Below are positions 60,801 to 64,000 of a stretch of 64,000 bases of DNA, piece by piece (position 1 is the stretch's first letter; each line of letters begins with the position of its first letter). Location of the stretch: positions 1,860,001 through 1,924,000 of the forward strand of contig JAQQWL010000013.1 of the NCBI GenBank assembly GCA_038363925.1. Reading direction: 5' to 3'. Made by a program: the position numbers and the translations under genes. Below the pieces are notes generated by a model, which was given only the letters and a program-made list of their open reading frames with translations, had not been told where the DNA came from and did not search any database. This DNA is from Apiospora phragmitis (Eukaryota > Ascomycota > Sordariomycetes > Amphisphaeriales > Apiosporaceae).

Positions 60801-63800
60801 TCCTTGCTCGCTTCCGGTGCAGGAGGGGGTGCTGGGCTTTCGTCGGCATGGTCTATAATAATTCTTGGGCCTTCATTCGGCGTAATGAACTGTTCCTCGT
60901 CCGAGTAAACGGTCGGGTGTAAGAACTCTAGCGCTGATTCAGTGGGGCTATGCGCCTCTTCCTTGTGATCAGGTTTGGCATCCTCGGTTGCAGGGAGCTT
61001 CTCTTCTTTCTGATCTGCAGGAGCAGGGGCTTCCTCGACAACAGGCGTCGCTTCAGCAGCGGGCTCTTCGACAGCGGGTGTCTTCTCAGAAACAGCCTCA
61101 TCAGCAGCAGGGATAGCAGCAGGGGTCTCGACAGTTGGTTCCTCAGCAGCAGGAGCCTCCTTGGCAGCGGGGGTCTCCTTGGCAGCGGGAGCTTCTTCAG
61201 CAACTTCCTCCGCTGAAGTTGCATCTGTAGAGGTGGTCTCCGGGCAGGTGTCTCCGTAGCAGGTGCCTCTGCAACAGCTCCCTTGACAGCAGGCTCATCA
61301 ACAGTAGGTCCCTCGGCAACGGCGGTATCCTTGCCAGCGGGCGCCTCTTCGACAGGAAGCCCTGTGGAGGCAGGCTTATCAGTAGCGGCGTCTTCAACAG
61401 CTCGCTTCTCCTCGACCGCTGGAGTATCCTTGGCAGGTGTATCCTCTGCAGGAGCAGCCTCAGTGGGAGCAGCCTCCACAGGTTCATCATGAGCACTTGG
61501 AGTCTCAGTCGCGTGGTCAAGAGACTTCACATCAGATGGGTCCGCCTTCTTCGCGTCCAGATCTTGTGGCACAGGGCTGTCTACCTCTTCCTTGACTGCA
61601 GGCGCAGATTGGACTTCAGGTTCTTTGCCAGAAAGGCCCCGGTCTGCAGGCTCTGAGTCGTCGGTCTCGGGTGATTTCTCCTCCGGGCTATCAGCTGCGG
61701 AGCTCGCCTTCAGCTCAGGTTCCGATGCAGCGGGCTCATTTATAGCGGGCTCAGCTGCGACGGGCTCATCTGTAGCGGGCTCAGTTGCAACGGGCTCAGC
61801 TGCAGCGGGCTCAACTGCAGAGGGCTCATCTGCAGCGGGCTCATTTGTAGCAGGCTCAGTTGTAGCCGGCTCAGCTTTGGCCGACTCACTTTTGGTAGGT
61901 TCCGTTGTCGCCGGCTCGCTTTTGGTAGGCTCTTCCTCGGCAGCCCCAGCCTTTTCGGCGCTGGTAAGAGGTGATTCCTCTTGATACGACACCAGTGTTG
62001 ACGGAGGGTCAGAAACACCAGCCGCCGCCACCGCAGGCTCTTCCGAACCCTTGGGAGAAGTTTCTTCGACGGCCTCAGTAGCATCGGGCTTGACATCATC
62101 GTTGGTTGAAGGAACATCGGCGGCAGCGGGCTTCTCGTCCGCGGCTTCTCCTTTAGGCTCTGCTGCGTCGATGGGCTTCTCCTTGTCACCTTCTTCAACA
62201 TGATCGTCATGCTCAGGAACTGAAGTGTCAGGCTCAACGACAGAAGATTCCGTCACACTCGGTTTCTCCTCAGCATCGCCATACTCAAGGGTCTCTGAAG
62301 TTGTGGGCGGTCCTCGGATGTCTCCTTGGGAGAAAGCCCCTTGCCCATGTCTGCAGAAGGAGCTGCTGCAGTATTCTTTGGCTACCGGTGTAGCCTCTCC
62401 ATCCTGAGCGGCGTCGACGGAACCACCCTCGTCGAGAATGTTCTTGACGAAGGCTTCCGCATCCCTCTCAAGCTGCTCCTCCTCTTCGCTGGACTCGGCC
62501 TCGGCTTCGGCCTTATCTGCAGGAGCCTCGGTTGCCTTCACTTCCAGAACCGCAGCTGCTTCTTCTGCGGCAGGGACCTCATGGTCATCGCCGCGAACAG
62601 AGTTCGGCTTGTCGCCCTGCGTGGAGGTGTCTTCCTCGCCGTGGCTGCTGCTGTGGGTCTCGTGCGAGTCCTCGTGCGAGTCGCTGCCGGAGGGCGAGTG
62701 CGGCCGGGAAAAGGAGTCTTCCTCTCTTCTTGTCCGATGACGGCAGCTCCTCCTTTACGGGAGGAAGCTCTCTGGTGGCCGGGGTCTCCTCTTCCGTTGG
62801 GGAATCTGGAAGGACCTCGCGCCTCGTAGGGGGTCGGGGCACGTTTAGCTCCTCGTGGCTTGGCACTTCCGATGCCTCTTCGGTAGGCTCGTCGGCATGA
62901 GACTCTTCTGGGATGGGGGCAAGAGTAGGTTCATGCGCGGGAGAAGCGGCACTATTGGGCGTCTTCCTCGGCGTCCTCGTCATGTACTTGGGGTTCTTCT
63001 GCCGGCTTCTGCGAAACTTCTTCGGCATCGACTTCTTTGGCGGCAACGTCTGGTGAATGTTCTTCGGGAGATGCTTCCGCGGAGACGCTTCCTTGGCAGG
63101 TGCCTCCCTTGTGGGGAACTCTTCTGGCTCATCATCTACAGCCGAAGTATCGGCTTCGGGCATGCTCAGGGCCTTAACATCGTCGCTGCTGGGCTCGGTG
63201 GGTTCGGGTGCATCCTCAGCCAGGGTGGGTTCCGGCGCGTCAGCAGCGGGATGAGCCTCCTTCTTGTTCTCACCAAGCGCCTTGGCCGAAACTTTGTCCG
63301 CCACAGTCGCCTCTGGGGCGGGAGTAGCATCAGAGGCAGCACCGCTTTCACCGGCGACATCCTTCTGATCTTCTGTAGGGTGATCAGACGCATCCGCCGT
63401 CTGGGGTTCGGAGGTGGTCGCGCTATCTTCAGCTACGGGAGCGTCGGCACTCTTAACTCCTGGGTGGTCTTCGGGCGCAGTCGCCTCGCTAGGTTCCTCA
63501 ACCTTAGCTTCGTCGTCTACCTTGGCTTCGGGCTCAACCTGGACTTCCTTAGGCTGGGGGGTATCATCGTTTTCAGTAGTGACTGCAGGGGTTGGGTCTT
63601 CTCCATGTGCTGTGGGCGTGTCGGTTTGTTGAGCCTCTTCCTCTTCGGGAAGCTCACTCAAAGCCTTTTCAACTTGCTCGTCAGGTATCAGTTGGTCCGC
63701 ATCAGCAGATGAAGAACACTCTTCTGGCTTCTGCGGCACGGCCTCGGCAGCTGGCGTCGCTTCTTCAGCGGCGGCCTCTTCCGGTTCAGCGGCGGGTTTC

Positions 63801-63979
63801 TCCTCAGCTGCTGCTGGTTCCTCCGAAGTAGTAGGGGCAGGTTCTGGTGTTTCCGTGTCAGGCTTCTCCTCTGACGCCTCGTCCTTTGGCGTCTCCGCCG
63901 GTTGACTTGGCTCTGATGGCAGTTCGCGCGCTGCCGGTGCCTCCTCCTCAGGTTGCACTTCAGCGGCTTGTACACTCAT
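57856..63979 (-). CDS. Very long Ala/Glu/Pro-rich acidic protein, frame-disrupted
   Basis: ATG at 63979 opens MSVQAAEVQPEEEAPAAREL, and an E/A/P/D/S/T-rich, strongly acidic, probably disordered protein of up to about 2,000 residues follows on the - strand. Conserved-looking islands are FVKNILDEGG, LEFLHPTVYSDEEQFITPNE, YYPDEHDGGP, FVMPRDVTNVPWHARNES, FDPFRYDV, MFAKLRSMFEG, DLFNMNN and, at the C-terminus, RLAWMFVEGWRQRLRRGEKL. The acidic frame jumps at about 63085, 62955, 62728, 62375, 62310, 61245, 60345, 59390, 59085, 58735, 58430 and 58110. In several places a wrong-frame basic stretch is followed by a return to the original frame. An intron may lie at 58380-58430. I do not recognise the family. 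It could be two genes, and a cytoskeletal or scaffold role is only a guess from composition. Confidence 0.65.
61730..61939 (-). repeat. 15-bp tandem repeat, 14 units
   Basis: GCGGGCTCAnnTGnA-like 15-mers run for 210 bp, encoding five-residue units x-E-P-x-x on the - strand (e.g. NEPAADEPSAVEPAA). Being a multiple of three, copy-number change would keep frame. The units degrade towards the right end. Confidence 0.9.
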
Positions 63980-64000
63980 GGTTTGGGGCTCATCCGTTGG
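63980..64000. other. Window edge upstream of the acidic gene
   Basis: Only 21 bp of 5' flank is present, so an upstream exon or promoter cannot be judged. Confidence 0.6.

Noticed and set aside
1..64000. tRNA, rRNA or CRISPR features
   Set aside because: No convincing tRNA B-box or cloverleaf, no rRNA stretch and no spaced repeat array was noticed on reading; no scan could be run.

Overview
The window looks like a piece of a filamentous ascomycete (Pezizomycotina) genome. Intron-bearing genes have short introns of about 50-110 bp with GTRNGT/CTNAC/YAG signals. The protein families are typically fungal: a DHA1-type MFS exporter, a fungal CorA-like protein, a LaeA-like methyltransferase and a nonribosomal peptide synthetase (NRPS). 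A central block of about 29.5 kb is AT-rich transposon debris mutated as by RIP (repeat-induced point mutation): CA and TG dinucleotides are nearly gone while CG is kept.

Left arm (1-20.4 kb), normal composition: a five-exon MFS transporter (2309-4349, +), a CorA-like membrane protein (4996-6703, -), a protein-kinase-like gene (7705-9755, -), a LaeA-like SAM methyltransferase with one frameshift (13451-15276, +), a two-exon DUF3632-like gene whose start codon abuts a TG microsatellite (15807-16617, -), a broken secreted guanyl-RNase/ribotoxin-fold gene (17816-18583, +), and a gene of repeated CxxC modules (19148-20433, +). The rest is non-coding as far as I can tell.

Central island (about 20.65-50.1 kb): a transposon nest that can be taken apart by LTR pairs and target-site duplications. 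A Ty1/copia element (20928-42195, - strand, about 6.07 kb once emptied) carries two Ty3/gypsy elements inserted into it (A, 22191-29846, TSD ATTAA; B, 33396-40924, TSD TTTTA). Both gypsy elements lie on the - strand and both carry an extra ORF on the opposite strand between pol and the 3' LTR. To the right are four pogo/Fot1-type DNA transposons of 1.84-1.86 kb, one inserted inside another. No host gene survives inside the island.

Right arm (50.1-64 kb): a second CxxC-module gene (50146-51032, +), an NRPS reading A-T-C-(remnant A)-T-C (52142-57519, +) and, convergent with it, a very long Ala/Glu/Pro-rich acidic protein (57856-63979, -). The NRPS and the acidic gene hold many single-base frameshifts but no clear in-frame nonsense changes. 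That pattern fits consensus indel error at least as well as gene decay. The MFS exporter, LaeA-like methyltransferase and NRPS are the kinds of genes found in secondary metabolism, but they are too far apart here to be called one cluster.
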